From: Actinomadura terrae
GTDB taxonomy: Bacteria > Actinomycetota > Actinomycetes > Streptosporangiales > Streptosporangiaceae
Length of the DNA: 55,290 bases
Assembly (NCBI RefSeq): GCF_022751215.1
Contig: NZ_JAICDG010000012.1
Span: 7,032-62,321 of the forward strand
Direction of reading: 5' to 3'
In this document: piece after piece, positions 41,090 through 49,377 of the stretch
Layout: each line of letters starts with the position of its first letter
How positions within the stretch are numbered: position 1 is the first letter of the stretch
Notes under the pieces: model-generated
What the model was told of the DNA's origin: nothing
Database searches by the model: none
What the model saw: the letters and a program-made list of their open reading frames with translations, nothing else
Made by a program: the position numbers and the translations under genes

Positions 41090-41293
41090 ATGACCGACCG
41101 TCGTGCTGCTGGCAGACCCAAAGACGAAGGCGGCCCCGAGGGCACCGCTGGCGTGCAGCGAGTGCCCTCGCCCGGCGGGGCCTGCTGGCTGTGCGGCCTG
41201 GCGGCGGTGTGCGGGGAGAAACTCCCGGGCCGCCGGCGCAAGGTTCGCGGGCTGTGCCAGACGCACGCCGAGGTCGTCTTTGGGGCGCCGTAG
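41090..41293 (+). CDS. 67-aa putative zinc-binding protein
   Basis: Starts MTDRRAAGRPKDEGG. A CWLC pair, a VCGEK cysteine and an LCQTH Cys/His pair make a plausible zinc site in the last 35 residues. The GAGG upstream is very close to the ATG, so the start is uncertain; an earlier ATG exists at 41054. The family is not recognised. Confidence 0.45.
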   Translation: MTDRRAAGRPKDEGGPEGTAGVQRVPSPGGACWLCGLAAVCGEKLPGRRRKVRGLCQTHAEVVFGAP

Positions 41294-41310
41294 ACGCAGG
41301 TCAAACCCGA

Positions 41311-41327
41311 AGCCCGGTTTACGGGCT
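41311..41327. terminator. Short bidirectional hairpin
   Basis: AGCCCG (41311-41316), 5-nt loop, CGGGCT (41322-41327), between convergent genes ending at 41293 and 41349. Confidence 0.5.
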
Positions 41328-41348
41328 CCGGGTGCCTCCGGCGCCCGG

Positions 41349-41672
41349 TCACAGGTGGGGCGTCACCAGCGACACCACGCGGGCCTTGTTGGCCGGCCCG
41401 ATCCAGGTCCCGACGATCTTGCCGCCCTTGAACACATGCAGGGTGGGAATCGAGGTGATGTCGTACCTCTTGGTGGTCTGCGGTTCGTCGTCGATGTCGA
41501 CCTTCGCCACGACGAGGCGCCTGTCGTACTCGTTGGCGACGTCGGCCAGCACCGGGTCCAGCGCCCTGCACACATCGCTCCACACGGCGCCGAAGACCGC
41601 AAGGGCCGTGATCTTGGACTGCTCCACCGTGCCGGGGAAGCTGCTGTCGGTGACGTCGATGACGCTGCCCAT
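41349..41672 (-). CDS. Thioredoxin-fold protein with WSDVC active site
   Basis: 107 aa, full thioredoxin length. The usual WCGPC is WSDVC at 31-35, so the attacking cysteine is a serine while the second cysteine is kept. The cis-proline loop SIPTL is present (Pro76), followed by VFKGGKIVGTWIG. AGAAGG lies ahead of the ATG. Without the first cysteine it cannot act as a standard disulfide reductase. It may bind targets, act as a monothiol reductant, or be structural. Confidence 0.85.
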   Translation of the reverse strand: MGSVIDVTDSSFPGTVEQSKITALAVFGAVWSDVCRALDPVLADVANEYDRRLVVAKVDIDDEPQTTKRYDITSIPTLHVFKGGKIVGTWIGPANKARVVSLVTPHL

Positions 41673-41995
41673 GGGAGAACCTTCTCTCGTTGGCTGTCTC
41701 CTCGACGAGAGTGAGCTCCGCTGGCATCGGGGGTCAACAACGCCTGGACAGACCGGCCCATACCGCTACCGACACCTCACCTTCCGAAGGCTCTGCGAAT
41801 CGCCGAGCAGCCGCGTCCGCTTCACGCGGTCACGCGTTCATTTAACGAACCTCTGACGAACGTGCGCGCGGGCGCCCCGTAATCGTCGGGACATCCCCTG
41901 GTTGTCCGGTTCGATCCGTTCACCTTGTCGTTCGTTTTCTCGATCAGTGGAGCCAGGTGGCCGGGTCCGCCTGCTTCGAGGGTGGGGTTCGCTGC
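41673..41995. other. Intergenic region, nothing recognised
   Basis: About 320 bp between the thioredoxin gene start and the end of the PPOX gene. It should hold the thioredoxin promoter. No repeat or gene is evident. Confidence 0.4.
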
Positions 41996-42493
41996 TCAGG
42001 GGGCGCCGATGATCCCGGGCAGCCGGGTCTGGAAGTCGAGCACGCCGACCCAGTCCGGGCGCAGTGATATCCGGGCCATCCGCGTTTCGGGGTGCATGGC
42101 GCCCGCGACGTACTCGGCGCCGCCCTTCTCTCCCAGGAAGCGCCGGGCGGCCTCCGCCTGCTCGGGCACCATGCCCTCCACCTCCTGGATCGTGACCCGG
42201 CCGCGCAGCAGAAGCACCTCCGGGGGCTGGCGCTCAGTGTCGATCGTGATCGCGACGGCGGGGTTGGCGCGCAACGCGCTCAGCCGCCGTGCGGGCGTCA
42301 GCATCCCCATGGGCGGGCAGCGGACGTAGGTCGCCATCACCAGTTCCTCGCCCGTCCAGACGTGCCAGCTCGACATCACCCGCGGCGTCCCGTCTACCGC
42401 CATGTAGGCGACGCGTGCCGGGATGGTCGACCGCAGCAGGCGCCTGGCGGTGTCGGACTCCAGTAGTCCGGGGTCTCCCTGGGGCAGGTCCAT
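41996..42493 (-). CDS. Pyridoxamine-phosphate-oxidase-like flavin/F420 protein
   Basis: 165 aa from the ATG at 42493 with AAGGAGAG upstream. The split-barrel fold is recognisable: LRSTIPARVAYMAVDGTPRVM, SSWHVWTGEELVMATYV, RLSALRANPAVAITIDTE, LLLRGRVTIQEVEG, then MARISLRPDWVGVLDF. Members bind FMN, F420 or haem; actinomycetes have many F420-binding ones. The cofactor cannot be fixed by eye. It is a single gene. Confidence 0.8.
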   Translation of the reverse strand: MDLPQGDPGLLESDTARRLLRSTIPARVAYMAVDGTPRVMSSWHVWTGEELVMATYVRCPPMGMLTPARRLSALRANPAVAITIDTERQPPEVLLLRGRVTIQEVEGMVPEQAEAARRFLGEKGGAEYVAGAMHPETRMARISLRPDWVGVLDFQTRLPGIIGAP

Positions 42494-42837
42494 GTTCTCT
42501 CCTTCGCACGGTCTGAGGTGCAGACCCGCCCGGCACCGGAAAATCATCGATCTCCGCTCAACGCCGGGGCGGCTGGTCAGCGGCCTCTGAGCTTGCCGGA
42601 TGGCATGGCTGATCACTTGTCGTAAATCGATCGGATCTGAAACGGTGGCGAGGCCGTACGCGGGTGTTGGTGCCGTTCTCGTTGTCTTAAAAGCCGTGTC
42701 CGCTTATGTGGCGCTGGCCGCGGCCTAGTGATCACCATCGCCCGCGTGGCAGGCGGCGGCCACGGCTTCGTGACCCGCGCAGGGACCCGGTGAACGGGCG
42801 GCGTGACCTGGGCGCCTTGATCTCGGTAAGGCCCGGG
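42494..42837. other. Intergenic region, nothing recognised
   Basis: About 340 bp between the PPOX start and the small membrane protein end, with a locally less GC-rich patch at 42600-42710 that may carry promoter sequence. No gene called. Confidence 0.4.
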
Positions 42838-43032
42838 CTACTTGGTGAGGTGTGCGAGCGCGGCGAAGCTGACGCCGATGACGGCGAGCCCGGCCATGAT
42901 GCCGGCGACGACGGCGGTCGCGGCGGGGGCGGCGAGCAGGAACGCCATGCCACCGACGGCGATCCCGGCCAGGACACCGAACAGGGTGATGATCGCGATG
43001 GTGAGGGACTTGATGATCATTTTGTCGGTCAT
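42838..43032 (-). CDS. 64-aa two-TM membrane protein
   Basis: Nearly all hydrophobic: two helices at about 8-33 and 36-60 (LTIAIITLFGVLAGIAVGG, AVVAGIMAGLAVIGVSFAAL) joined by a tight turn. A strong GGGAGG site lies before the ATG. Short hydrophobic proteins like this may be toxins or membrane-complex parts; no antitoxin is seen. Confidence 0.65.
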   Translation of the reverse strand: MTDKMIIKSLTIAIITLFGVLAGIAVGGMAFLLAAPAATAVVAGIMAGLAVIGVSFAALAHLTK

Positions 43033-43283
43033 GGCGCCTCCCTGGAGCCCGTCATGGCGCTGGCATGCCCCCGATCAGGGGCGCTTGGCGTACGACCAGC
43101 AAACGCTTGCGCTGCGGTGGCTTCGAGGGGGAAGACGATCAGGCGCCAGTAACTGACGGATCGCTGCCAGGGGTGGCCAGGGACGGACAGCGGGCGACCA
43201 GGCGTGGACGTTCACCCTGTTCCAGGCGTTGGGCAGTCATACGCTCGTGGACATTGTCGGACGCTCGCGGACAAGGGGTCGGG

Positions 43284-44771
43284 GTGGATATTGCTCCTTA
43301 CACGGGGGACCTGGACCTTGATGACGCCACTACCGACGAGCAGCTGTATGCGTTGCTGCTGATGCTGTACAACCGTGCGGGCAGCCCGTCCTATCGGACT
43401 ATGGAGATCCGCGCTCGTGGCTTGGGCATGAGGTTGTCGAAGTCGAAGGTGGGCGACATCTATAACGGCACCCGCTTCCTGGGGAGGGATGAGTTGGTGG
43501 CGTTCGTATGTGCCTGCGGGTTGGCGGGCGTTGATGTGCTGCCGTGGGTGCGGGCCTGGGAACGCGTCAAAGACAACATGGGCCTGCGGGGGGATGAAAG
43601 CCCGCAGGCCGCTCAGTTGGATCGGCTACGCGAAAGAGTGCGCGATCACGCCTTGCAGGCCGCCCGTGCCGAGGCCGACGCGCTCATCGCACATGCCCGC
43701 GCCGAAGCTGACGCGTTGCGGGACGAGGCGCTGCGAGAGCACGCGGAGATCCGGCGGCGCGTGGTCGAGGCGAGTCAGCGCGCCGAAGCCGCCGAGCGAA
43801 AGGCCGACCTGGTCGAGACGCTGTCGGTGAGGACGGAGAAGATCCAGAAGCCAGCCGTTGAAGCTCATTCGAACGCAGGTCAAGGAACTAGCCCGGGGTG
43901 GCCCGGGTTACAGCCCCTCCAGCCTGCCAACGAGGTCGAGCGGGAGTTGTTGCGGGCCGCCGCGAACAACGACCATGACCTGTTCTTGCAGACGATGGCC
44001 GGGGCGGAGGTGCTGCTGCCCACGCCCGAGGACATGGACTACACGCTGCGGCCCGGACGTACCGGGTTCCCGTGGCAGAGGCGAGAGGTGGACGGGGCGA
44101 CGGTGGTCCCGGTGTTCACCTCGCCCGAGCGGCTGATCGAAGCGGCGCGGGCGGCAGGGACGGGGATGGAGTACATCGCGTTGCCCTTTACCGTGGCGCT
44201 GCGCTACTGGCCCCATTCTGAGTGGTCGCTGGTGATCAACCCAGGGGCCCCAGCGGGCGGGACCATCCTGGCGCATCAGTTGGCGGACCTGGCGCGCTGG
44301 GCGGACCAGCAGGCCGCGCAGCGGATGGCGGACGGGTTCGAGCCGCAGAACGACGTCGAGCAGCGGTTGTTCGAGGCGGCGACGCGGCGGGACACCGACG
44401 CGTTCTTCAAGGTGCTGCTGGGCGCGCAGGTGCTCGTCCCGGCGGAGCCGGAGACGCCGTGGGGCATCGCGCCGGACGACCCGGAGTTCCCCTGGCGGCC
44501 GGTGGCCGTGCACGGCGAGGTGTGCGTCCAGCTGTTCACGTCGTTGAAGTGGATGAACGAGGCGATCGGGTCGTCGCGGTTCGTCATGCCGACGCTGCTG
44601 GAGATGGTGTCGGCGTGGCCGGACGTGTCGTGGACGCTGGTCCTCAACCCGGGCACGCCGATCGACGCGACCATGCCGGGCGAGCAGGTGCGGGCGCTGA
44701 GCAGGTCGCCGCGGGGCCGCCACCGCTCCCTTGAGCAGCTAGGCGATCAAGGAGCCCCACCGACGCGGTGA
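43284..44771 (+). CDS. HTH, coiled coil and two SseB-like domains
   Basis: 495 aa from a GTG with AAGGGG ahead. Residues 17-95 are the Xre-like module (LYALLLMLYNRAGSPSYRTM, KVGDIYNGTRFLGRDELVAF, WVRAWERV), homologous in layout to that at 19042. Residues 105-190 are a coiled coil, followed by two tandem SseB N-terminal domains (about 210-335 and 350-470), each with ELLRAA/RLFEAA, FPW, PVFTSPERL/QLFTSLKWM and W-S/T-LV-NPG. SseB domains are of unclear function; in actinomycetes they often neighbour type VII secretion genes. Possibly a regulator or scaffold. Confidence 0.75.
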   Translation: MDIAPYTGDLDLDDATTDEQLYALLLMLYNRAGSPSYRTMEIRARGLGMRLSKSKVGDIYNGTRFLGRDELVAFVCACGLAGVDVLPWVRAWERVKDNMGLRGDESPQAAQLDRLRERVRDHALQAARAEADALIAHARAEADALRDEALREHAEIRRRVVEASQRAEAAERKADLVETLSVRTEKIQKPAVEAHSNAGQGTSPGWPGLQPLQPANEVERELLRAAANNDHDLFLQTMAGAEVLLPTPEDMDYTLRPGRTGFPWQRREVDGATVVPVFTSPERLIEAARAAGTGMEYIALPFTVALRYWPHSEWSLVINPGAPAGGTILAHQLADLARWADQQAAQRMADGFEPQNDVEQRLFEAATRRDTDAFFKVLLGAQVLVPAEPETPWGIAPDDPEFPWRPVAVHGEVCVQLFTSLKWMNEAIGSSRFVMPTLLEMVSAWPDVSWTLVLNPGTPIDATMPGEQVRALSRSPRGRHRSLEQLGDQGAPPTR

Positions 44772-45239
44772 GGATGGGCGCGGCGCTGGCCGACTGCGCC
44801 CCTGCGGACGGCCAGGCGGGTAGCGCGAGCGTGCCGGGAGATGGCGAAGAGGTATCCGGGAGGCGTTGGGAATCGTGTCGTGCTCGGGTGCAGGCCCCCG
44901 GCTCGTTCGCGCGGTTACCTCGGCCAGTCCTAAACCCGCGCAGCAGTCGGCGCTCACGGCGTCGTGGCCCGCCGCCTTGGTTGTCATGCTGGATCTTCTT
45001 TGTTGGTGCGGTTGGTGCGGTGAGGGCTTCTAGTCGATGTGGTGTGCGGGTGGATCGAGACCGGCGCCTAGCAGCCGCAGTACCTCATCCTGCTTGTCGT
45101 CATTGGAGTCGTGCCTGCGGTTGTGGTCCCAGTTGCTGCAGAGTCGTCCTTCCATGCCAGAGGAATTACCCGAACAGCATTTCGATCCGGTTAGGCTCTT
45201 GGGCAAGCCGTTCGGAGGCATCGTTGAGGGGAGGACCGC
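44772..45239. other. Intergenic region before the repeat-containing protein
   Basis: About 470 bp. Only a 29-codon frame (45154-45243, overlapping the next start) is worth noting; it has no ribosome site. A promoter for the gene at 45240 should lie here. Confidence 0.4.
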
Positions 45240-46337
45240 GTGACCGCTTACGGTCCTGAGTCCTCTTCGCTCAACAGGCTGGCGGCGTCTATGCTGCGCA
45301 GCTTGCAACCCGAAGTGAACAGAAGCCTTAACATCGTCAGCTTGCAGGTCGCCAAGGCGATACAGCCGCAGATCTCTCGCTCTCTGGCGCGGTCGATAAC
45401 GCCCGAGCTCAACGCATCGCTGGCTCGCGTCTCGCCGAGGGCGACGCGGTCGCTGGTGTCGACTTTGCCACCGGGGAGTCTCACAGGTCTCACCGGCTTG
45501 AATTCGCAGGTCACCGCAGCGCTGCGGCCACAGGTTTCCGGGTCGCTGGCCCGTGGCCTGCTGCCGGTGAACTCCTCGGTGATGCGGGCTCTCTCGCCGA
45601 GGGCGACGCGGTCGCTGGTGTCGACTTTGCCACCGGGGAGTCTCACAGGTCTCACCGGCTTGAATTCGCAGGTCACCGCAGCGCTGCGGTCACAGGTTTC
45701 CGGGTCGCTGGCCCGTGGCCTGCTGCCGGGAGGATCCGCTCTGTTGGGCGGTGGCCTGCTTGGGCGCCTAGACAAGGTGCTGCAGGGACTGGTCAGGGAG
45801 AGCCAGCGCAGGCGTACCGAGCTCAGGCTCATCACCCGTTGGCTGAATCCCGACGCCGAGGTGAGGGCCGGGCGGTGGCCTGATCCGAGTCCGGTGATCG
45901 CGGCGGCCGTGGCGCTTCTGCGCTGCCTTGAGCCTGCTGATCGGCTTGGCCGGATGCCCGAGGAGGACGACCGAGTAACGGAAAGTGCGCTGACGCCGCT
46001 CCGGGCGATGTTGGCGATACCCGTCCCGGAGCAGGTGGCGTTGAAGCAGCAAGTTGAGGTCCCCGCCGAAGCGGGCGCCGATCATCGGGAGCGCATGCAG
46101 CGGCTGCTGCTGGCCATCGTCGCCGTCATGTTCCTCATTGCCGTCGCCTTCGTCATGCGAGTCCTGGCCTGCGCCCGCATCACGGTGCCGCGGCTTTGGG
46201 ACATCACCTTCCTGTCAGTCGTGCTGGTGGCCCGCCTACGGTCCGGGCCCCGAAACGATGATGATCCGCACCAGTTCTCTCTGCTTAAACGCAGATGCCG
46301 AACGACCTCGGCGAGGACAGTGCTGGCAACCCGCTAG
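45240..46337 (+). CDS. Repeat-containing protein with one TM helix
   Basis: 365 aa from a GTG with GGGAGG 6 nt ahead. Residues 20-180 are repeats of the type SLARxLxPxVxxSLA, including one 54-residue unit present twice almost identically (residues 65-110 and 119-164). Residues 180-270 are helical and charged, with one TM helix at about 286-306 (LLLAIVAVMFLIAVAFVM). The repeats are Ser/Leu/Arg-rich and may form an amphipathic solenoid. The family is not recognised. It is followed by two small genes in the same direction. Confidence 0.65.
   Translation: MTAYGPESSSLNRLAASMLRSLQPEVNRSLNIVSLQVAKAIQPQISRSLARSITPELNASLARVSPRATRSLVSTLPPGSLTGLTGLNSQVTAALRPQVSGSLARGLLPVNSSVMRALSPRATRSLVSTLPPGSLTGLTGLNSQVTAALRSQVSGSLARGLLPGGSALLGGGLLGRLDKVLQGLVRESQRRRTELRLITRWLNPDAEVRAGRWPDPSPVIAAAVALLRCLEPADRLGRMPEEDDRVTESALTPLRAMLAIPVPEQVALKQQVEVPAEAGADHRERMQRLLLAIVAVMFLIAVAFVMRVLACARITVPRLWDITFLSVVLVARLRSGPRNDDDPHQFSLLKRRCRTTSARTVLATR
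45430..45729 (+). repeat. In-frame tandem duplication, 138-bp copies, period 162 bp
   Basis: 45430-45567 and 45592-45729 are identical except for one C/T difference (45528 versus 45690). The period is divisible by three, so the duplication keeps the frame. Near identity suggests it is recent or homogenised. Confidence 0.85.
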
Positions 46338-46376
46338 GACCGATGCTCCTCGCCTTGAGCAGAGAGAGCTTGGTCC

Positions 46377-46586
46377 ATGTTGAACATCATCTTGCGCCTG
46401 TCGGCGGAGATGGGGCCGATGGCCGCCTGGGTGGCGGTGTTCGTTGCGGCAATCGCTGCGACGTTCGTTGTGTACATCGGGGCCGCGATGACGGTCACGC
46501 TGTTCACTACCGACCCCGCCCGCGCCAAGATCCGCTACCAAGTCTTCCGAGACCTGTTGCGGTTGTTTCACTGGCGGCGCCGGTGA
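46377..46586 (+). CDS. 69-aa small membrane protein
   Basis: One or two TM helices (MAAWVAVFVAAIAATFVVYIG, AAMTVTLF), then a basic C-terminus ending HWRRR. Its TGA overlaps the GTG of the next gene (GTGA), so the two are coupled. No family recognised. Confidence 0.6.
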   Translation: MLNIILRLSAEMGPMAAWVAVFVAAIAATFVVYIGAAMTVTLFTTDPARAKIRYQVFRDLLRLFHWRRR

Positions 46587-46828
46587 CCTCCTCGACCATG
46601 GCCGCGCCTGCGGCCCGGCGTCCGGGCCGACCCCCGGTCTGCCCCCCGGACGTACGCCACCGCGTGGTGGCCCTGCACCTGCAAGGCCTGAGCCTCGCCG
46701 CGATCAGCGACCAGTTGAACAGGGAAGGGATGCCCACCCCCGGCAACGCCCAGCGGTGGACTAGGAACCGCGTCTTCGACCTGCTGCACCGGCGTCACGT
46801 CCAGGAGTACATCGCCACCCTCCGGTGA
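46583..46828 (+). CDS. 81-aa HTH protein like the DNA-binding end of a recombinase
   Basis: After a Pro/Arg-rich start, residues 28-80 form an HTH of the kind found in large serine recombinases and resolvases: VVALHLQGLSLAAISDQLNR, GMPTPGNAQRWTRNRVFDLL. No catalytic domain is present. The GTG start overlaps the preceding stop. It may be a regulator. Confidence 0.6.
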   Translation: MTSSTMAAPAARRPGRPPVCPPDVRHRVVALHLQGLSLAAISDQLNREGMPTPGNAQRWTRNRVFDLLHRRHVQEYIATLR

Positions 46829-47105
46829 CTGCGCACACCGAGCGGCCGGGTCATCCTTCCGCAGGGGGCCCGGCCTAGGCGGCATCACCCATCCGTACCG
46901 AGCCAGCACACCATTTCGCCGTTCATCTTGAGTTGCTCACTGTACGTACCTGCCTGTCGACGGCGGGGACGAGCCTGTGCGGCTTTCCGAGCGCGTTAAG
47001 GATCGGCTCCACGCCGCCCGCCGCGACTTCATGATCGGCTAGGGAGTCCCGCCGCCTCACTACCTGACCCCCGAGCCAGCCGTTTCCCGTCCATCGCCCC
47101 ACATG

Positions 47106-47140
47106 CATGTACGTGATAATTGACTATTATCACGTACATG
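47106..47140. repeat. Perfect 15-bp inverted repeat around TGACT; candidate recombinase or operator site
   Basis: CATGTACGTGATAAT (47106-47120), TGACT, ATTATCACGTACATG (47126-47140), strikingly AT-rich for this DNA and 102 bp ahead of a tyrosine recombinase gene. Two inverted arms with a 5-7-bp asymmetric centre are what Xer/Cre-type enzymes use as core sites. It may equally be an operator covering GATAAT-like promoter elements. Confidence 0.7.
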
Positions 47141-47245
47141 AGCCATCAGCGACTCCGGCCGAGCTGGGGATCCGTCCCGCCAGCCGATGCGCGACTCGGG
47201 CACGTTATCCGGTACATCGCCCCCACGTCGGGCAGCGGCCGGTGA
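47138..47245 (+). CDS. 35-aa upstream reading frame coupled to the recombinase
   Basis: ATG at the right edge of the palindrome (starts MSHQRLRPSWGSV). Its TGA overlaps the proposed GTG of the recombinase (GTGA). It may be a leader that couples translation; no motif recognised and no ribosome site seen, possibly leaderless. Confidence 0.3.
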   Translation: MSHQRLRPSWGSVPPADARLGHVIRYIAPTSGSGR

Positions 47246-48204
47246 GCGCGGCCGCCGAACGGAAGATCACAGCGCTGCGCGGCGGCGGCGTCACGCTCGC
47301 CGAGGCGGCCGATGAGTTCCTCGGGACGCACCGGGTCGCCAACCCCAACACCCACCGCGCCTACGCCTCGGCGATCGACCGCACCATCGCCGCGGTCGGC
47401 GGCCGCGACCGCCGCCTCGCCGACGTCGCCGACACCGAGATCGGCGACGCCCTCACCTCACTGTGGGGCCGGTGCGCGCCAGCGACCTGGAACCGCAACC
47501 GCGCCGCCGTCTCCTCCTGGCTGACCTGGTGCGCCACCAAGAAGAGATGGACCGCCCCGACGGTTCCCGCCGACGCCGAACGCCGCCGCGAGAACGTCGA
47601 CCACACCAAAGCCGTGCCCAAGACCAGGCTGGAGCGGCTGCTGTCGCGCCGCGACATCCCGCTGCGCGACAAGACCCTCTACCGGATGCTGTACGAGACC
47701 GCCGCCCGCGTCGCCGAGATCCTCTCCCTCAACGTCGAAGACCTGGACCTGGAGAACCGGCGCGCCCTGCTCACCTCCAAGGGCGGCGACACCGAATGGG
47801 TCTACTGGGACGCCGGCACCGCCCGACTCCTCCCCCGCCTCCTCCGCCTCCCCGACGGCCACCCCGACGGGCCCGTCCGCACCCACGGGCCCCTGTTCCT
47901 CGCCGAGCGGCGCCCAGTCCCCGCACGCCGCCCCGGGCCTGAGCACATCTGCCCCCATACCGGGCGGGCCCGCCTGGGCTATGACCGCGTCCGCGTCCTC
48001 ATGGACAAACACCTCGGCCTGGACCCCCACCAGCTCCGCCACTCCGCCGCCACCCACCTGGGCGAGCAGAAGGTCCCGCTGCAGCTCATCATGGCCAAGA
48101 CCCGCCACCGCAACCCCCGCACCGCCATGCGCTACACCCGCCCCGGCAGCGAAGCCGTCGCCGAGATCACCGGCATCCTCGCCCCACCCCACCGCACCCA
48201 CTGA
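47242..48204 (+). CDS. Tyrosine recombinase/integrase, complete
   Basis: 320 aa from GTG 47242. An N-terminal SAM-like core-binding domain (LAEAADEFLGTHRVANPNTHRAY) is followed by the catalytic domain with Arg156 (TAARVAEILSL), Lys180 (TSKGG), His263 and Arg266 (HQLRH), His289 (KTRHRN) and Tyr298 (MRYTRP). All catalytic residues are present. The perfect inverted repeat at 47106 may be its own recombination site. The frame is open upstream to 47107 through the palindrome, but that part lacks coding character. It may act in element integration or multimer resolution. Confidence 0.88.
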   Translation: MSAAAERKITALRGGGVTLAEAADEFLGTHRVANPNTHRAYASAIDRTIAAVGGRDRRLADVADTEIGDALTSLWGRCAPATWNRNRAAVSSWLTWCATKKRWTAPTVPADAERRRENVDHTKAVPKTRLERLLSRRDIPLRDKTLYRMLYETAARVAEILSLNVEDLDLENRRALLTSKGGDTEWVYWDAGTARLLPRLLRLPDGHPDGPVRTHGPLFLAERRPVPARRPGPEHICPHTGRARLGYDRVRVLMDKHLGLDPHQLRHSAATHLGEQKVPLQLIMAKTRHRNPRTAMRYTRPGSEAVAEITGILAPPHRTH

Positions 48205-48328
48205 CCAGCACCGTCCCGCAATCGAGGGTTTCTGAGAATCACTGGGGTGGTCTCGGTCGGGGAGCAGCGACTCATCGCCAGTCGGCGGTAGCCGGGAACT
48301 TCCCACCGGCCGGCGATTGATTCGGCGG

Positions 48329-48862
48329 CTAGCGGCGTGCGCGCCTGGCTGCTGCGTCGCGGGCCTTCCTGCTGCGATGTGCCGCCTGACGGCACCGGTC
48401 GGAGCAGTACTTACGAGGCCGGCCGCGCTGGATCACCATCTGCAGGTGAACGGGAACTACAGTCCCGTTCACCGTCACCTCCCAGGTTTCATCGACCGGG
48501 ATGCCCGCGACCATTGAGCGGTCGCAGCACTCGTAGAGGCACACGCTGACCTCGCCAGGCAGCGCTGCCGGAAGATGGGAACGACCGATGCCGATCAGGC
48601 CGTCCGGCAACCGCCGGTCGAGGCCCGCCTCCCGTGCCGCCTGGATGGCCTCAGCCACGGCCTCAAGGACCTTGTCCTTGGCGATGCCGTGGCTGATCTC
48701 CAGATAGGCCCACGACAGCCGTCCGCCTTCGGTGACGTAGAAGTCCTTCAGCAGCAGGGCATGACGCTCAGGCAGGTCGCTCAGCAGCGCCTCCAGGTAG
48801 TCGGGGTCACGGGTCGCCAGGTCCGCCACCGGATCACGGAAGGTCGTACGTAGCCTGGTCAC
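48329..48862 (-). CDS. Hypothetical protein with C-terminal zinc ribbon
   Basis: 177 aa from a GTG overlapping the upstream stop. The N-terminal half is helical (DYLEALLSDLPERHALLLKD, SWAYLEISHGIAKDKVLEAV). The second half has a beta segment (GEVSVCLYECCDRSMVAG, TWEVTVNGTVVPVHL), then GRPRKYCSDRCRQ and a basic tail. The two Cys pairs make a likely zinc site. The same GRPRxYCSxxCR motif recurs elsewhere in the window. Function unknown. Confidence 0.65.
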   Translation of the reverse strand: MTRLRTTFRDPVADLATRDPDYLEALLSDLPERHALLLKDFYVTEGGRLSWAYLEISHGIAKDKVLEAVAEAIQAAREAGLDRRLPDGLIGIGRSHLPAALPGEVSVCLYECCDRSMVAGIPVDETWEVTVNGTVVPVHLQMVIQRGRPRKYCSDRCRQAAHRSRKARDAAARRARR

Positions 48863-49164
48863 TGTGTCGTCTCCGCCGTCCCTGGTGCCTCTTGAAAGTT
48901 CATCGCCGCTTCCGGGGCCGCTGTCTCGGCGGGCAGGACCAGGAGCGGTGGCGCCGGCCAACTGGGGACCGAAGTGGAGGTGTCGCTGAGCAGTGGCCCC
49001 AAGGCGGTCAGCACCTGGGGCAGGTCGCGGGCGTCGGACTTGTTGATCGCCGCCCGGGCGATCCGGCACCGCAGGACATACGTGATCACCGCTGTGAGCG
49101 GCCAGGCGATGACCAGCAGGACGGCCCATGGGACAGCGTCCAGCAGAAGGGGATGGGGGGACAC
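48859..49164 (-). CDS. 101-aa single-TM protein
   Basis: GTG start with GAGGAGG 5-6 nt ahead. The TM helix is at about 11-32 (VPWAVLLVIAWPLTAVITYVL), followed by a cytosolic charged helix and a Pro-rich tail. The stop overlaps the next GTG (GTGA). Unknown family. Confidence 0.6.
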   Translation of the reverse strand: MSPHPLLLDAVPWAVLLVIAWPLTAVITYVLRCRIARAAINKSDARDLPQVLTALGPLLSDTSTSVPSWPAPPLLVLPAETAAPEAAMNFQEAPGTAETTQ

Positions 49165-49191
49165 GTGCTTCCTCCTCGTGTGAGCATGCCA

Positions 49192-49217
49192 ACGGCCCCG
49201 CCCTAGGGCGGGGCCGT
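49192..49217. terminator. 26-bp perfect palindrome upstream of the two-gene unit
   Basis: ACGGCCCCGCCCT and its exact complement form a hairpin with no loop, 28 bp upstream of the GTG at 49164. With the next hairpin it forms a double barrier between minus-strand operons. It may instead act in the 5-prime leader of the downstream genes. Confidence 0.5.
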
Positions 49218-49245
49218 CGTGGAAGCGGGCGGAGGTCGGCGCAAC

Positions 49246-49282
49246 GAAAAAAGCCCCTGATCCCGCTGGGGATCAAGGGCTT
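49246..49282 (-). terminator. Rho-independent terminator with T run
   Basis: Stem AAGCCC-TGATCCC pairing with GGGATCA-GGGCTT (one mismatch), 4-nt loop, followed on the minus strand by TTTTTT. This is a proper intrinsic terminator for the minus-strand operon from 52570 down to 49378. Confidence 0.75.
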
Positions 49283-49377
49283 GACGTCGACCGGGCACAC
49301 TTCTGCCCGCTCTGGAGGGGAGCCTAACGCGAATCAGCGGGCGGGCGGATGGTATTTGCCGAGGTCACGGCATTATT

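Noticed and set aside
47107..47241. ATG at 47107 as the recombinase start
   Set aside because: Starts inside the palindrome and translates to sequence unlike integrase N-termini; GTG 47242 fits the domain start.
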